A DNA stretch of 64,000 bases from UBA1847 sp942492205. Its GTDB lineage: Bacteria > Pseudomonadota > Gammaproteobacteria > Steroidobacterales > Woeseiaceae. This document shows, piece by piece, positions 16,235 through 25,387 of this stretch; positions within the stretch are counted from its first letter, which is position 1, and every line of letters begins with the position of its first letter. Made by a program: the position numbers and the translations under genes. The notes under the pieces are model-generated. The model was not told the DNA's origin and did not search any database. It worked only from the letters and a program-made list of their open reading frames with translations. Where the stretch lies: contig CALODT010000001.1 in NCBI GenBank assembly GCA_942492205.1, forward strand, positions 558,001 through 622,000. Reading direction: 5' to 3'.

Positions 16235-19200
16235 TCAGAACTTGTAGCGAATACCAAGCTGGATGCGGTAAACGGAATCGTCTACGTCACGATTTGTTCC
16301 CTCGAAGTACACCCGGTTGATGACGTACTGATTGGTGTTCGCAAGTCCCGCACCGGCGACTTCGAGAACACGAACGCCTTCCTGGATGTCGCCGGTATCA
16401 GCAAAGCGCTTGACGTTGTTGCTGTCGGAGAACAGGTTAAGCGCGTTCTCGATGTCGAGGAACACCTGCAGTGAATGATCCCTCCAGACCGGCAGGTCCT
16501 GCTGGATGCGAATGTCGAGATCTGTGCTCCAGGGGCTGTTGAAGCCGTTCTTCGGTGCAATGCCACCGGCGTAGGCGCTCAGGCCCGACTCGTCGAGGAA
16601 GGCAAACAGCGCGTCGATATCGCCCTGGCTGAGATTCGAGAAATCCATCAATGGATCGCTCGGTCCCGTTGGCACGTAGATCAGCACGCTTTCTTCGTCG
16701 TCGGAGTCGCCGAAGTAGCGCTCAACCGTGTCGTCCTCATAGGTGTAGCTGAACGGACGGCCGGACCGGCGCTGGAAGAACATGCCGACAGAGGTTGCAT
16801 GGTTCTCGAAGAAGTAGTGCTTGAACTTGGCGCGCAGCACGATGTTGTGCTCATTAGCCCAGAGTGCGGGGCCCAGCGTGTTGTTGTTCAGCGTGATCTT
16901 GGCGACTTCCTCGTAGCTTGAGCCCGCGGTAGAGCTGTTGACCGGGTTGCCCACCTCGGCGTCCAGCCAGGCGTAGCCGAGGCCGAGATCGAGAGAGGTC
17001 TTGTCGCTGAACTCAAACTCCTTCGCAAACTGCACCGAGAACGACTTTGTCGAACCCTCGACGCCGTTGGTCATCAGCACGTCCTGGTTCTGGTTGCTGG
17101 TGTCGTCACACGGACCACCGTTAGTACCGGCATTGCTGAAGCCCTGGCGGATACCGTTGAAGGTCGCCGTGCAACCCGGCAGCAGCGGGTCAACCTCGAA
17201 GAATTGCGCCCGTCCGTCCGGCAGCGTTACGCCGTTCGGTGTCAGCCGGAGGTCAACCCAGTCGACCGCGTTCTTGTTGTCGGTATAGATGTAGTCAGCA
17301 CGAATGGTCCAGTCGTTGAGGAACTCGATATCCGACTGCAGGACGTGATTCATGCCGATGTGCCAGCGGTGGTTCGACGGCAGATCGAAGTTCGGGTCGA
17401 CCGCGGCAACCGCACCGGTATTGGCATTGGCGCTGTCCTGCCCGGCCTGGCGGACGCAATCGGGAATGCCCGTGAACGAGCCGCCATTGAGGACCTGCAG
17501 GTCAGCTGCTGTACACAGCGGACTGAACGAGCCGCCGAAACCGATGGCGCCGCCAAAGTTCTGGTAGGCGTTGGCGAAGTGGACCGTTGGGTCACCGCCG
17601 CCGAATACGCCGAAGCCGGCTGTCAGCTGCGTCTCACCCCACTTGTTCATGGGCAGGTCCCAGGTCACGCCCAGTCGCGGCTGTACGAGATCCAGTCCGT
17701 CGAAGGTTTGCGTGTTGCTGAAGCCATAACGCTGCTCGAATACCGGGTTGGCGATCGGCAGGTCGCTGGAGTCGTACTGGTCGTAGCGCAGACCGGCAAC
17801 AACCGTCACTGCATCGTTCACCTGCCATTCGTCCTGCAGGTAGAAGCTGTTGATATCACGCTCGAACGATGCGGCAGCATCCGCAGCAACACCGGTAAAC
17901 GATTCGTTGATGACGATCGAGCTTGCGAGACCCGCCTGAAGCGCTGCGACGTCATCAAACGTGATCGTGCCGGTCGCGTCCGGGATGAACAGGTTGAAGA
18001 TGTCGCGAGTTTCCTGCTCGAAGCCAAACGTCAGCGTGTGGTCGCCGAGGACGTAATCGGCGGACAGCTTGAACTGGTCGATCGTGTACTGCAGATCGTT
18101 GGCGGAGCGGAAGAAACCGGGGCCACTTGTGAAGATATCGCCTACCTCAATTCGAGGAATCGGGTTGGGGTCCTGGGCCTCACCGCCCCCGGCCGGTCCC
18201 TGGATGTCCGTTACGTCAAAGGTTGAGTAGCGGAACTCGGTAGAGAGGTTGTCGGTCCAGTTCGAGAAGACGCGCAGTGACAGTGTGTCCTGATCGATGC
18301 CTTCGTTTTCGAAGTTATCGCGAAACGTGAAGCCGCCAAAACCAAGATCGTCCGGATCCAGGTTAAGCTCTTCGAGCTGCGTGTAAGTCAACTCGGCGCG
18401 ATGCTCATCGTTGATGTTCCAGTCAAGTCGAACAAACGTGCGTTCACTGGTCTGCGGCAGGTTGCGCACGATGTCACCGACGTCACGACCATACTGGTTG
18501 AACAGGACGTCCTTGATCTGATTTGCCTCGGCAACTGTAAGGAAGTCTTCGTTGGCAAAGCCGCCGCCTATTGGGCCGGTGTTCTGCACGCCGCCCTCAT
18601 CGGTTTCTTCATAGGCCACGAAGAAGAACAGCTTGTCCTTGATGATCGGGCCTGAGAAGTCGAAACCGAAATTCTTGTCTTCGAACGGATCGTTGATGAC
18701 CCTGTCGCCCTCAAGCCTGGTGCCCGTGAGCCCTTCATCGTTGTAAAGGTAAAACGCTGAGCCGTGGAACTCGTTAGAGCCCGGCTTTGTAACGATGTTG
18801 ATGGCGCAGCCGGTGAACTGGCTGTACTGCACGTCAAGCGGGGCAAACTCGACTGACGTCGACGCGACCGTGTCGAACGGAACCGGGAACGCGAAGCGCG
18901 CCGAGGTGCCGGTGCCTTCGTTCAGACCAAAGCCGTCGATGGCGAGGCTGCCGTCAATCGTGAACGCGTTCGAGCGCGAGGAGCCGCCGAGACAGTTAAT
19001 GCCTGAACCGGCGCCGTTGTCGGCGCGACCGAGGCTAACGCGAGGGTCGGTACGAATAACGTCGCGAATCTGTCGCGCGATGCTCGGCATCGATTCTATG
19101 TCCTCGATGCTGAATGAGGTGCCCGGACCAATGGCGAGATCCACGGTCTGTACCATCCTTGCGGTTGTGACGATTTCTTCGATCGCTTCATCCGACGGTG

Positions 19201-19573
19201 TCAGCACGATGCTAAACGATGCGGCCGACGACAGATTGGTAAAGACGTCGTTGACCAGGGTGTCCTCGTACTCCGTCGATGTCACTCGAATCGTGTAGGG
19301 ACCGCCAACAGGCAGGCCGCGCACATTGAACTGGCCGTTATCGTTGGTGCGGGTTGTGCGAGTGCTGGTGGTTCGCGTGTCAACGATCGTGATCAGCTGG
19401 TTCGCAGCAGGGCTGCCGTCTGGCGCCGTAACCGTCCCGCGAATGGTCGTTGTTGTTTCCTGTGCGTTTCCTGCAACAGGTACGGCGATGAGCATGGCGG
19501 CCGCAAATAGTACAAATGCGGCCTGCTGCAACGTCGAAAGGGTCGATTTGAGCAATCGAACTTGGTATTTCAT
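16235..19573 (-). CDS. Oar-like TonB-dependent receptor with N-terminal carboxypeptidase-regulatory domain
   Basis: Outer-membrane receptor of 1112 residues. The chosen ATG at 19573 gives a signal peptide ending near AGNAQE; an in-frame ATG 24 codons upstream would put 24 residues before it. Order: signal peptide, beta-sandwich carboxypeptidase-D regulatory-like domain (about 42-125, RGTVTAPDGSPAANQLITI), plug (about 130-270, with FTIDGSLAIDG and INIVTKPGSNEFHGSAF), then a long beta barrel ending IQLGIRYKF with the C-terminal Phe needed for BamA recognition. The Oar/TonB class imports large substrates or peptides; this cargo is unknown. Position next to nucleases and nucleotidases suggests nucleic-acid-derived material. 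Confidence 0.88.
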   Translation of the reverse strand: MKYQVRLLKSTLSTLQQAAFVLFAAAMLIAVPVAGNAQETTTTIRGTVTAPDGSPAANQLITIVDTRTTSTRTTRTNDNGQFNVRGLPVGGPYTIRVTSTEYEDTLVNDVFTNLSSAASFSIVLTPSDEAIEEIVTTARMVQTVDLAIGPGTSFSIEDIESMPSIARQIRDVIRTDPRVSLGRADNGAGSGINCLGGSSRSNAFTIDGSLAIDGFGLNEGTGTSARFAFPVPFDTVASTSVEFAPLDVQYSQFTGCAINIVTKPGSNEFHGSAFYLYNDEGLTGTRLEGDRVINDPFEDKNFGFDFSGPIIKDKLFFFVAYEETDEGGVQNTGPIGGGFANEDFLTVAEANQIKDVLFNQYGRDVGDIVRNLPQTSERTFVRLDWNINDEHRAELTYTQLEELNLDPDDLGFGGFTFRDNFENEGIDQDTLSLRVFSNWTDNLSTEFRYSTFDVTDIQGPAGGGEAQDPNPIPRIEVGDIFTSGPGFFRSANDLQYTIDQFKLSADYVLGDHTLTFGFEQETRDIFNLFIPDATGTITFDDVAALQAGLASSIVINESFTGVAADAAASFERDINSFYLQDEWQVNDAVTVVAGLRYDQYDSSDLPIANPVFEQRYGFSNTQTFDGLDLVQPRLGVTWDLPMNKWGETQLTAGFGVFGGGDPTVHFANAYQNFGGAIGFGGSFSPLCTAADLQVLNGGSFTGIPDCVRQAGQDSANANTGAVAAVDPNFDLPSNHRWHIGMNHVLQSDIEFLNDWTIRADYIYTDNKNAVDWVDLRLTPNGVTLPDGRAQFFEVDPLLPGCTATFNGIRQGFSNAGTNGGPCDDTSNQNQDVLMTNGVEGSTKSFSVQFAKEFEFSDKTSLDLGLGYAWLDAEVGNPVNSSTAGSSYEEVAKITLNNNTLGPALWANEHNIVLRAKFKHYFFENHATSVGMFFQRRSGRPFSYTYEDDTVERYFGDSDDEESVLIYVPTGPSDPLMDFSNLSQGDIDALFAFLDESGLSAYAGGIAPKNGFNSPWSTDLDIRIQQDLPVWRDHSLQVFLDIENALNLFSDSNNVKRFADTGDIQEGVRVLEVAGAGLANTNQYVINRVYFEGTNRDVDDSVYRIQLGIRYKF

Positions 19574-19609
19574 GTTGGAACCCCGTGTTGGAAAAGAGGG
19601 AAATCTTAG

Positions 19610-19623
19610 GTCATGAACATGAC
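19610..19623. promoter_or_regulatory. Palindrome upstream of the TonB receptor
   Basis: GTCATG-AA-CATGAC, a perfect 6+6 bp inverted repeat 37 bp upstream of the start codon. Its position fits a regulator site in the leader or promoter. No matching regulator is known here. The whole 260 bp gap (19574-19833) shows no gene. Confidence 0.35.
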
Positions 19624-19833
19624 AAACAGATTTCTTGAGTGACATTATTTTGTCCCGTCACGGCCGAGTATTGCCGCTTGTGGAGACCGTTATTATGGCT
19701 TGGAGGCTGTAATCTATCGCAGCGAAAATGCTTGTGCAATAAGGGCTTGAGAGCGTTTCATCCAGTTCTCAGGACGTCATGGAGTCGGGTCCATGTGCTT
19801 TTCCGAGAATCCAAGTTACGAATAGATTACAAG

Positions 19834-20925
19834 CTATTGTTTTATGGTAACTTCAATTGTCGCGATCATTGGCCAATGATCAGAAACCCCGATTCGGCGC
19901 GCCGCATTGAAGCGCTCGGGCGTGCCGCTACCCGATACCTGGGCCGGATTTCGATTGGCGATTTGCACGGATTCAGCGCGAAGTCGCGCTGTTGTATTTT
20001 CACCACGCGCGGCAGCGAACAGGATCATGTCGAGGAACGACCAACTGTCATCCCGGGCGTAATATTGTGTGCCTTTGCACGAATCACAGCCGATGTCGTG
20101 GGCAACCGTCCAGTTTGGGCGTGCGAGACGCTCCAGCATGTTCTGCTCCGAATCCTCGCGGCTTGTCGTGTTGAAATCGCCGGCTGCGAACGCGTGGTGG
20201 TTGTCGGGAAGTGCCCGCAGCAGGCCGTTCAGATGGTCGTACGCGGCGATACGCATGCCTGTCGGGTGATACGGCGCCGGAAAATGGACGCTGAAGCCCG
20301 TTAGAACGGCGCCATTCGGCAGCAGGAAATCAGCCTGCAAAACGCCGCGTGTATCTCTTTGGCGTTCGGGAAATGCGGCCAGACTCAACGGATGCAGCAC
20401 TGGCGTCCCGCTGAGCGGTATACGCGACAGGAACGCTACGTCGATGCCGCGACGATCTGCGCCTTCGACCAGGATCGACGGCAGGTAGCCGAGATCGCCG
20501 AGGAACTCATTGCGCAGGCGCTCCAGCACGTTGACGTTCTCGACTTCCTGCAGCGCAATGATGTCGGCGCCCCGACCACCGTTTACCTGGCGGATGGTGT
20601 CTGCGAGTGCCGTTAGCTTGTGCTGCAGTGTTGCCTCGTTCCAGTCCAGGTAGAGGCACTCGTCGCGCCAACGGGGAACGCTGATCTCGTTGCAGGCATC
20701 GATGTGCTGCTTGCTCTGTTTGGATTGCAGGGGCAGATAGGCTTTGTCGTCCTTGCCGGGATCGTCGATATTATCGAACAGGTTTTCGACATTGAATGTC
20801 ATGACCGTGATCCCGAGCGTTGCGTCCTTGCGCTCTGCGCTGTCGGGAGCGGCTGTCGTGCAACCGCCGAGGACGGCCAGCGCGGTCAATACGGCGAGAA
20901 GTTTGTTGCGGGCGAATAACGTCAT
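19834..20925 (-). CDS. Endonuclease/exonuclease/phosphatase-family lipoprotein
   Basis: A 363-residue EEP-superfamily enzyme with lipobox LGGC (C22), so surface- or periplasm-anchored. EEP motifs in order: TFNVENLFD (Asn metal/phosphate contact), ALQEVEN (catalytic Glu), RGIDVAFLSR, GDFNTTSRE (Asp/Asn) and C-terminal SDHWPM (Asp-His). These enzymes cut DNA, RNA or phosphoesters; DNase I-like or nuclease-like activity is likely, but lipid or sugar phosphates are possible. It shares an ATGA overlap with the upstream lipoprotein gene and lies between two TonB receptor genes. Confidence 0.88.
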   Translation of the reverse strand: MTLFARNKLLAVLTALAVLGGCTTAAPDSAERKDATLGITVMTFNVENLFDNIDDPGKDDKAYLPLQSKQSKQHIDACNEISVPRWRDECLYLDWNEATLQHKLTALADTIRQVNGGRGADIIALQEVENVNVLERLRNEFLGDLGYLPSILVEGADRRGIDVAFLSRIPLSGTPVLHPLSLAAFPERQRDTRGVLQADFLLPNGAVLTGFSVHFPAPYHPTGMRIAAYDHLNGLLRALPDNHHAFAAGDFNTTSREDSEQNMLERLARPNWTVAHDIGCDSCKGTQYYARDDSWSFLDMILFAAARGENTTARLRAESVQIANRNPAQVSGSGTPERFNAARRIGVSDHWPMIATIEVTIKQ

Positions 20926-21830
20926 TTCGATGGTGCCTCATTGAAGTCGATCATCAGGACCCAGGCATGCTTGTTCTCGCCGGTCACAATGACGCGGCGC
21001 GTGTCGTCTCCGAAAGCGACGGCCTCCGCGTTCGGCATGTTGCCAATGCTGACGCGCTGCGGCCGACTGTTGAGAGCATCAAACCAGTCCTGTCCGGGCT
21101 GTCGCTCGTAATAGTAGACGGCCCGGTAGGTCAGTATAACGGCGGCGAGGTTATCGGCGGAGATATCCATAGCGACGGGTTGCCAGAACCAGTCCTTGGT
21201 TTTCGGGGCGAACTGCACGTCCTGTCGGGAAGGTGGCGGCAGGCTGCTGATGGTGCCGAGCCACTTCGCGGTTAGCGTTTTGTCGGTGTCGGGTTTGAGC
21301 GGGACCTCGTAGAGCACCGGGGGAATATCGCGCTTGGAAAGCACCAGTGCCCGGCCGTTTTCAATATCGACGGCCACGGCTTCGGCGTCGCGCGGCCCGT
21401 CCGGATACCTGAAGTCCACTTCCCACGCGACTTTGGCCTCGCCTTTCTTTTCGGCCAGCGGCTCTTCGACGACATACAGCGTGCGCTTCTTGTGCTGTGC
21501 CTCGTTGTCGCCGATATCCGCCACCAGCAGATAAGGAGTGTCGTCCAGCGTGAACGAGGCGAGATCCTCCCAGTCCCTGTTCTTCGATTTCTTGAGATCG
21601 AATTCGCCGCGCCGTTTTCCGCGCGGGCTGATGGCATGCACCCATTCCCTGGCGCCATTGTCGTTGATGACCCAGAGCACGTTCTGGCCCCGCTGCGACC
21701 GGGCCAGGCCGCTGGCTTCCAGGATCTTGCCGTCCTCGAGTTGACCAATCTGTAGCGCCTGAAGCTCGGGCGGCGGCTCTGCCTCGGAACAGGCGGCGAG
21801 TACGACAAGTATCAGGGGAGAACAGCGCAT
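20922..21830 (-). CDS. Lipoprotein, probable beta-propeller, unknown function
   Basis: A 302-residue lipoprotein starting at ATG 21830, with lipobox LAAC ending at residue 14. An upstream in-frame ATG at 21884 would place 18 residues ahead of the signal and is rejected. The repeated pattern (LEASGLARSQ, LWVINDNG, DWEDLASF, LLVADIGDN, GPRDAEAVAVD, ALVLSKRD) resembles propeller proteins of the SdiA-regulated/esterase-like phytase type. No catalytic residue can be named. It is co-transcribed and coupled with the EEP nuclease, so a partner role at the cell surface is plausible. Confidence 0.75.
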   Translation of the reverse strand: MRCSPLILVVLAACSEAEPPPELQALQIGQLEDGKILEASGLARSQRGQNVLWVINDNGAREWVHAISPRGKRRGEFDLKKSKNRDWEDLASFTLDDTPYLLVADIGDNEAQHKKRTLYVVEEPLAEKKGEAKVAWEVDFRYPDGPRDAEAVAVDIENGRALVLSKRDIPPVLYEVPLKPDTDKTLTAKWLGTISSLPPPSRQDVQFAPKTKDWFWQPVAMDISADNLAAVILTYRAVYYYERQPGQDWFDALNSRPQRVSIGNMPNAEAVAFGDDTRRVIVTGENKHAWVLMIDFNEAPSK

Positions 21831-21864
21831 CGCCGTGATTGTAAGAAAAACCGGGTGCCGAAGG

Positions 21865-21894
21865 TAAAAAAAAGCCCGGCGCAAAGCCGGGCTT
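21865..21894 (-). terminator. Rho-independent terminator of the second TonB receptor gene
   Basis: On the minus strand a 9 bp stem (AAGCCCGGC with its complement, loop of 5) is followed by seven T residues. It lies 24 bases past the receptor stop and upstream of the lipoprotein start, separating the two units. Confidence 0.9.
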
Positions 21895-21917
21895 CTCCAG
21901 TTAAAGCCGAATACCGA

Positions 21918-24164
21918 TCAGTCACCGAACACTTTACCCACCTCGATACCCCAGACACGCGGCTCGTTGACGAAGCCCGTGTTGTTGTTGAAGTCGATAA
22001 AGCCGAGGATGTTGTCTTCATCGGTAATATTGCGACCGAATGCAGCGATTTCCCAACCGCTGGCATCGTTCTTGTAACCAATGCGCAGACCACCTTCTTT
22101 CTGGTCATCGGTCTGGAACTCAACGGCCTCGTACAGCGGCATGTTGATCTTGCCGTAGAACGCCCAGTCGGTGAATACGTAAATCTCGGCGTCGTTGCCA
22201 ACCGGTGCGCTGTAGCGGACTGTCAGGTTATGCGTGGTCTTCGGCGCACGCGGGAACGGGTTGCCGTCGACCAGCACCTGTGCCGGATTCGCCGGGTTGA
22301 TGGGGTCGAGCGGCGTGCACTGACCCGAACCGCAGGGTGCTGTCGCGAGCTCCGAGTCCTGCAATTCAGTGTCGTTATAGCTGGTGCCGAAGGTGACCAG
22401 CAGGTTGTCCGTCAGTAGCCACTCGGCGTCAAGTTCGATACCTGACGCAACGCCTTTCCTGGCGTTAACAACCTGGTTGGTGTTGCTTGCGCCGCCGATA
22501 ATCGAAAGCTGCAAATCGTCAACTTCGTAATGGAACACGCCGAGGTTGACGCGCATGCGATCGCCCAGCAGGTCGGCCTTATAGCCGGCCTCAAGCGATT
22601 CGATGGTTTCTGGTTTGGCGACCGATGGCGTCTCCAGGAAGGCGACATCGCGACCCTGGATGGTCTGGGCGCGGAAGCCGCTGGATACGCGTCCGTACAG
22701 GCTGCTGTTGTCCGTCATCGCGAAATTGGCGCTCAGTTCCCAGCTTGTCTGGTCGTCCTGAGCGTTGATCGGGTCTGCGATAAAGGTCGGGATATTGAGA
22801 TCGAGCCAGAGCTGGCCGAACTGCAGTACCTTGAAGTCCTTCTCATCGTCGGTGTAGCGCACGCCGGCGGTCAGGGTCAGCTTGTCGTTAACATCGTAGC
22901 TGCCCTGGCCGAATAGTGCCCAGGTGGTGTTTTCCTGCTGGATCTGCGTGTCCTGCCGACTGACAAAACCGAAGGATGCAAATGACTCGGTCGTTACGAT
23001 GAGATCGGAGCGGAAGAAGAACGCGCCGACCTGCCAGCTGAACGGCCCGTCGGTCTGGCTGGCGAGACGGAACTCCTGCGTGAACTGGTTGGTATCGGCG
23101 CCATCCTGCGTGACGGACGGGAACGGAACCTCGCTGGCTATGCCGCCGTCGATATCGCCGCGGCTGAAGCCGTCTGCCCTTTGATACGAGGTGATCGAAT
23201 TGAGGCTGGCGTTATCGAAATCCCAGAGCAGGTTGAGCGTCGTGCCGCTGGACTGATAGGCCTGCGGGTTGTTGTCGCCACCATCGTAGGAGACAACATC
23301 GCGAACGTAGTTCTGGTTCAGACCGGCGCTGCCCGTATCGAAGACGTTCGCGCGGAAGATCGACGACGTGCCGTTCAGGCTTCGGTTCTGGTGAGAAAGC
23401 AGTGCGCTGAAACGATCGCTGGGCGTCCACAGGAGCTGCAGTCGACCGGCATTCTCCCGGTATCGACCGAGCGATTCCTCGCCGGTGAAATCGTTGGTGA
23501 TCCAGTTGTCACGCGAACGAGACAGTACCGAAGCGCGCGCTGACAACGTGCCATCGATCAGGGGACCGCCCACGGCACCTTCGATGTTGCTTGTGCCATA
23601 GGTGGCGTATGAGCCTTTCAGGTAGGCGGAAAAGTCATCATCAGGGCGGCGCGTGTTGATCTTGATGATGCCGGCCGTGGTGTTGCGTCCGAACAGTGTT
23701 CCCTGCGGGCCGCGAATAACCTCGATGTTCTGCATGTCGAACAGCGGGAAGCCTTTCAGTACCACGTTCTCCATGACGACCTCATCCATAACCACGGACA
23801 CCGGCTGCGAGGCCGCGAGGTCAAAGTCGATGTTGCCGAGGCCCCTGAGGTAGAAGCGCGGCGCCGAACGGCCGTTCGATGATTCGGCGTACAGGCCCGG
23901 AACCCTGCCCGACAGGGCGAGTATGTCATCGCTGCCGGAGAACAGGGCATTCAGTTTCTCGCCCGACGTGGTTGCAACCGAGATAGGCACGTCCTGCAGG
24001 GCCTCCTCGCGTTTCTGCGCGGTAACGACGATTTCTTCGAGGACGCCAGGCGCCTGAGCGGCAACCGGGCCCGAGAACAGACCTGAAAACGCAATGGCAA
24101 CGGCGCCGCCGAGCGACAGCTGCCGTGCGATTCGTGGATGAATTGTTGTGTTTTGGCCACGCAT
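21918..24164 (-). CDS. TonB-dependent receptor
   Basis: Outer-membrane receptor of 748 residues. The ATG at 24164 has an AGGAG site and yields a signal peptide ending at PVAAQA; an upstream in-frame start at 24359 lies in the neighbouring cupin gene and is rejected. A TonB box (EEIVVTAQKREE) directly follows the signal, then a plug with FYLRGLGNIDFD and the conserved IEVIRGPQGTLFGRNTTAG, and a barrel ending IEVGKVFGD. The Phe near the end, rather than at the last position, is slightly unusual. The class includes siderophore, vitamin, sugar and nucleoside-type transporters; cargo is unknown. Confidence 0.9.
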   Translation of the reverse strand: MRGQNTTIHPRIARQLSLGGAVAIAFSGLFSGPVAAQAPGVLEEIVVTAQKREEALQDVPISVATTSGEKLNALFSGSDDILALSGRVPGLYAESSNGRSAPRFYLRGLGNIDFDLAASQPVSVVMDEVVMENVVLKGFPLFDMQNIEVIRGPQGTLFGRNTTAGIIKINTRRPDDDFSAYLKGSYATYGTSNIEGAVGGPLIDGTLSARASVLSRSRDNWITNDFTGEESLGRYRENAGRLQLLWTPSDRFSALLSHQNRSLNGTSSIFRANVFDTGSAGLNQNYVRDVVSYDGGDNNPQAYQSSGTTLNLLWDFDNASLNSITSYQRADGFSRGDIDGGIASEVPFPSVTQDGADTNQFTQEFRLASQTDGPFSWQVGAFFFRSDLIVTTESFASFGFVSRQDTQIQQENTTWALFGQGSYDVNDKLTLTAGVRYTDDEKDFKVLQFGQLWLDLNIPTFIADPINAQDDQTSWELSANFAMTDNSSLYGRVSSGFRAQTIQGRDVAFLETPSVAKPETIESLEAGYKADLLGDRMRVNLGVFHYEVDDLQLSIIGGASNTNQVVNARKGVASGIELDAEWLLTDNLLVTFGTSYNDTELQDSELATAPCGSGQCTPLDPINPANPAQVLVDGNPFPRAPKTTHNLTVRYSAPVGNDAEIYVFTDWAFYGKINMPLYEAVEFQTDDQKEGGLRIGYKNDASGWEIAAFGRNITDEDNILGFIDFNNNTGFVNEPRVWGIEVGKVFGD

Positions 24165-24204
24165 CGTGGATCTCCTGATTAAGCGTCGGCGCAGTATACC
24201 GCTG

Positions 24205-24558
24205 TTATTCCAGCGAGGTGTAGCATTCCTGCGAAAATTTTGGGGTGCAGACGCACAGGAAACAGAGGTCCTCAGAACCGCTGTTGGTGATCTGCTGAGC
24301 GCTGTGTTTCGGTATGCAAATGGTGTCGCCCGGGCCGACGGCGAACGGCGCTTCATCACCGACTACCATCATCCCGCAGCCGCTTTCGATCACATACCAC
24401 TCATGCACCGCCAGCTGGTGCAACTGCGTCGTGACGCCGGGCTCGACGCGCGAGCGCGCCACCGACACCTCGGGCTGACTCGCCGTATTGAGGAGTTCCG
24501 TAATGTAGCAGCGCTCGGCGGTCCAGACTTCCATGGCAGGTTTCGCTTTGTCGATCAT
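24205..24558 (-). CDS. Cupin-domain protein
   Basis: A small single-cupin protein of 117 residues starting at ATG 24558. The cupin fold is seen in VHEWYVIESGCGMMVVG, the PFAVGPGDTICIPKHSAQQI turn and the final strands. Sugar-phosphate mannose isomerase-like cupins have this pattern (MPI type II). The gene is divergent from the SDR gene with only 36 bp between starts. Longer in-frame readings would run into the SDR gene. Substrate unknown. Confidence 0.82.
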   Translation of the reverse strand: MIDKAKPAMEVWTAERCYITELLNTASQPEVSVARSRVEPGVTTQLHQLAVHEWYVIESGCGMMVVGDEAPFAVGPGDTICIPKHSAQQITNSGSEDLCFLCVCTPKFSQECYTSLE

Positions 24559-24594
24559 CGTAGGACAATAGCGCGATTGCGACGGGGGAGCAGC

Positions 24595-25362
24595 GTGAAG
24601 GCAGAAAAAAAAGCAGCAGTGGGTGAGCTGCTCGATCTTACCGGTGAGACCGTGCTGGTCACCGGTGCAAGCGGCCAGATAGGCGGCGCGATTGCGGAGC
24701 GGCTTGCCGAGGCCGGTGCCGATCTCATCCTGCACTTTAACAGCAATGCGTCAGCTGCGGCCGGGCTGGCCGGTCGGCTGGGTGGCGCGCAGTGCGTACA
24801 GGCCGATCTCTCCGTGTGGGCCGATGTCAGGACGATGTTCCTGTCGATACAGCCCACACTGGTGGTTAACAATGCGGCGGCACAGCCGGCTGTCGGACTG
24901 GGCGACATGAGCTTCGACGACTGGCGCGCGGTGCTGTCCGCGAACCTCGACAGCGCCTTTTTGGTAACACAGCAGGCGGCACTTGCCTGGATGGCGGCAG
25001 GTACAGGCGGAGCTATCGTCAATATCGGCTCCATCGAGGGGCAGGACCCGGCTGTCGGACATGCTCACTATGCCACCAGCAAAGCGGGTCTGGCGATGCT
25101 GACGAGGGCTGCGGCGCTCGAATTCGGTTCCGCCAACATTCGTGTCAACTGCGTTTCCCCGGGGCTCATTGACCGGGAAGGTCTTGCGCGGGACTGGCCG
25201 GACGGTGTCGCCCGCTGGCATGATCGCGTGCCGCTCGGCCGAATCGGGTCTGCCATTGATGTCGCCGACGCGGTATTGTTTCTGCTAAGCAATGCATCTC
25301 GCTGGATCAGCGGTGCCAACCTGATCGTCGACGGTGGCATGTCCGCGCAGAGCAAATGGTAA
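24595..25362 (+). CDS. Short-chain dehydrogenase/reductase (SDR)
   Basis: A 255-residue SDR oxidoreductase. The GTG at 24595 follows a GGGGGAG site; longer in-frame versions overlap the divergent cupin gene. The cofactor motif TGASGQIGG, the NNAA motif, the catalytic Ser (NIGSIEG) and the YxxxK pair in HYATSKAG are all present. It precedes deoD by 25 bp, so a role in sugar or aldehyde metabolism linked to deoxynucleosides is possible, but its substrate cannot be read. Confidence 0.88.
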   Translation: MKAEKKAAVGELLDLTGETVLVTGASGQIGGAIAERLAEAGADLILHFNSNASAAAGLAGRLGGAQCVQADLSVWADVRTMFLSIQPTLVVNNAAAQPAVGLGDMSFDDWRAVLSANLDSAFLVTQQAALAWMAAGTGGAIVNIGSIEGQDPAVGHAHYATSKAGLAMLTRAAALEFGSANIRVNCVSPGLIDREGLARDWPDGVARWHDRVPLGRIGSAIDVADAVLFLLSNASRWISGANLIVDGGMSAQSKW

Positions 25363-25387
25363 GCCGGCGAGTAGCCCAGAGGAACCT

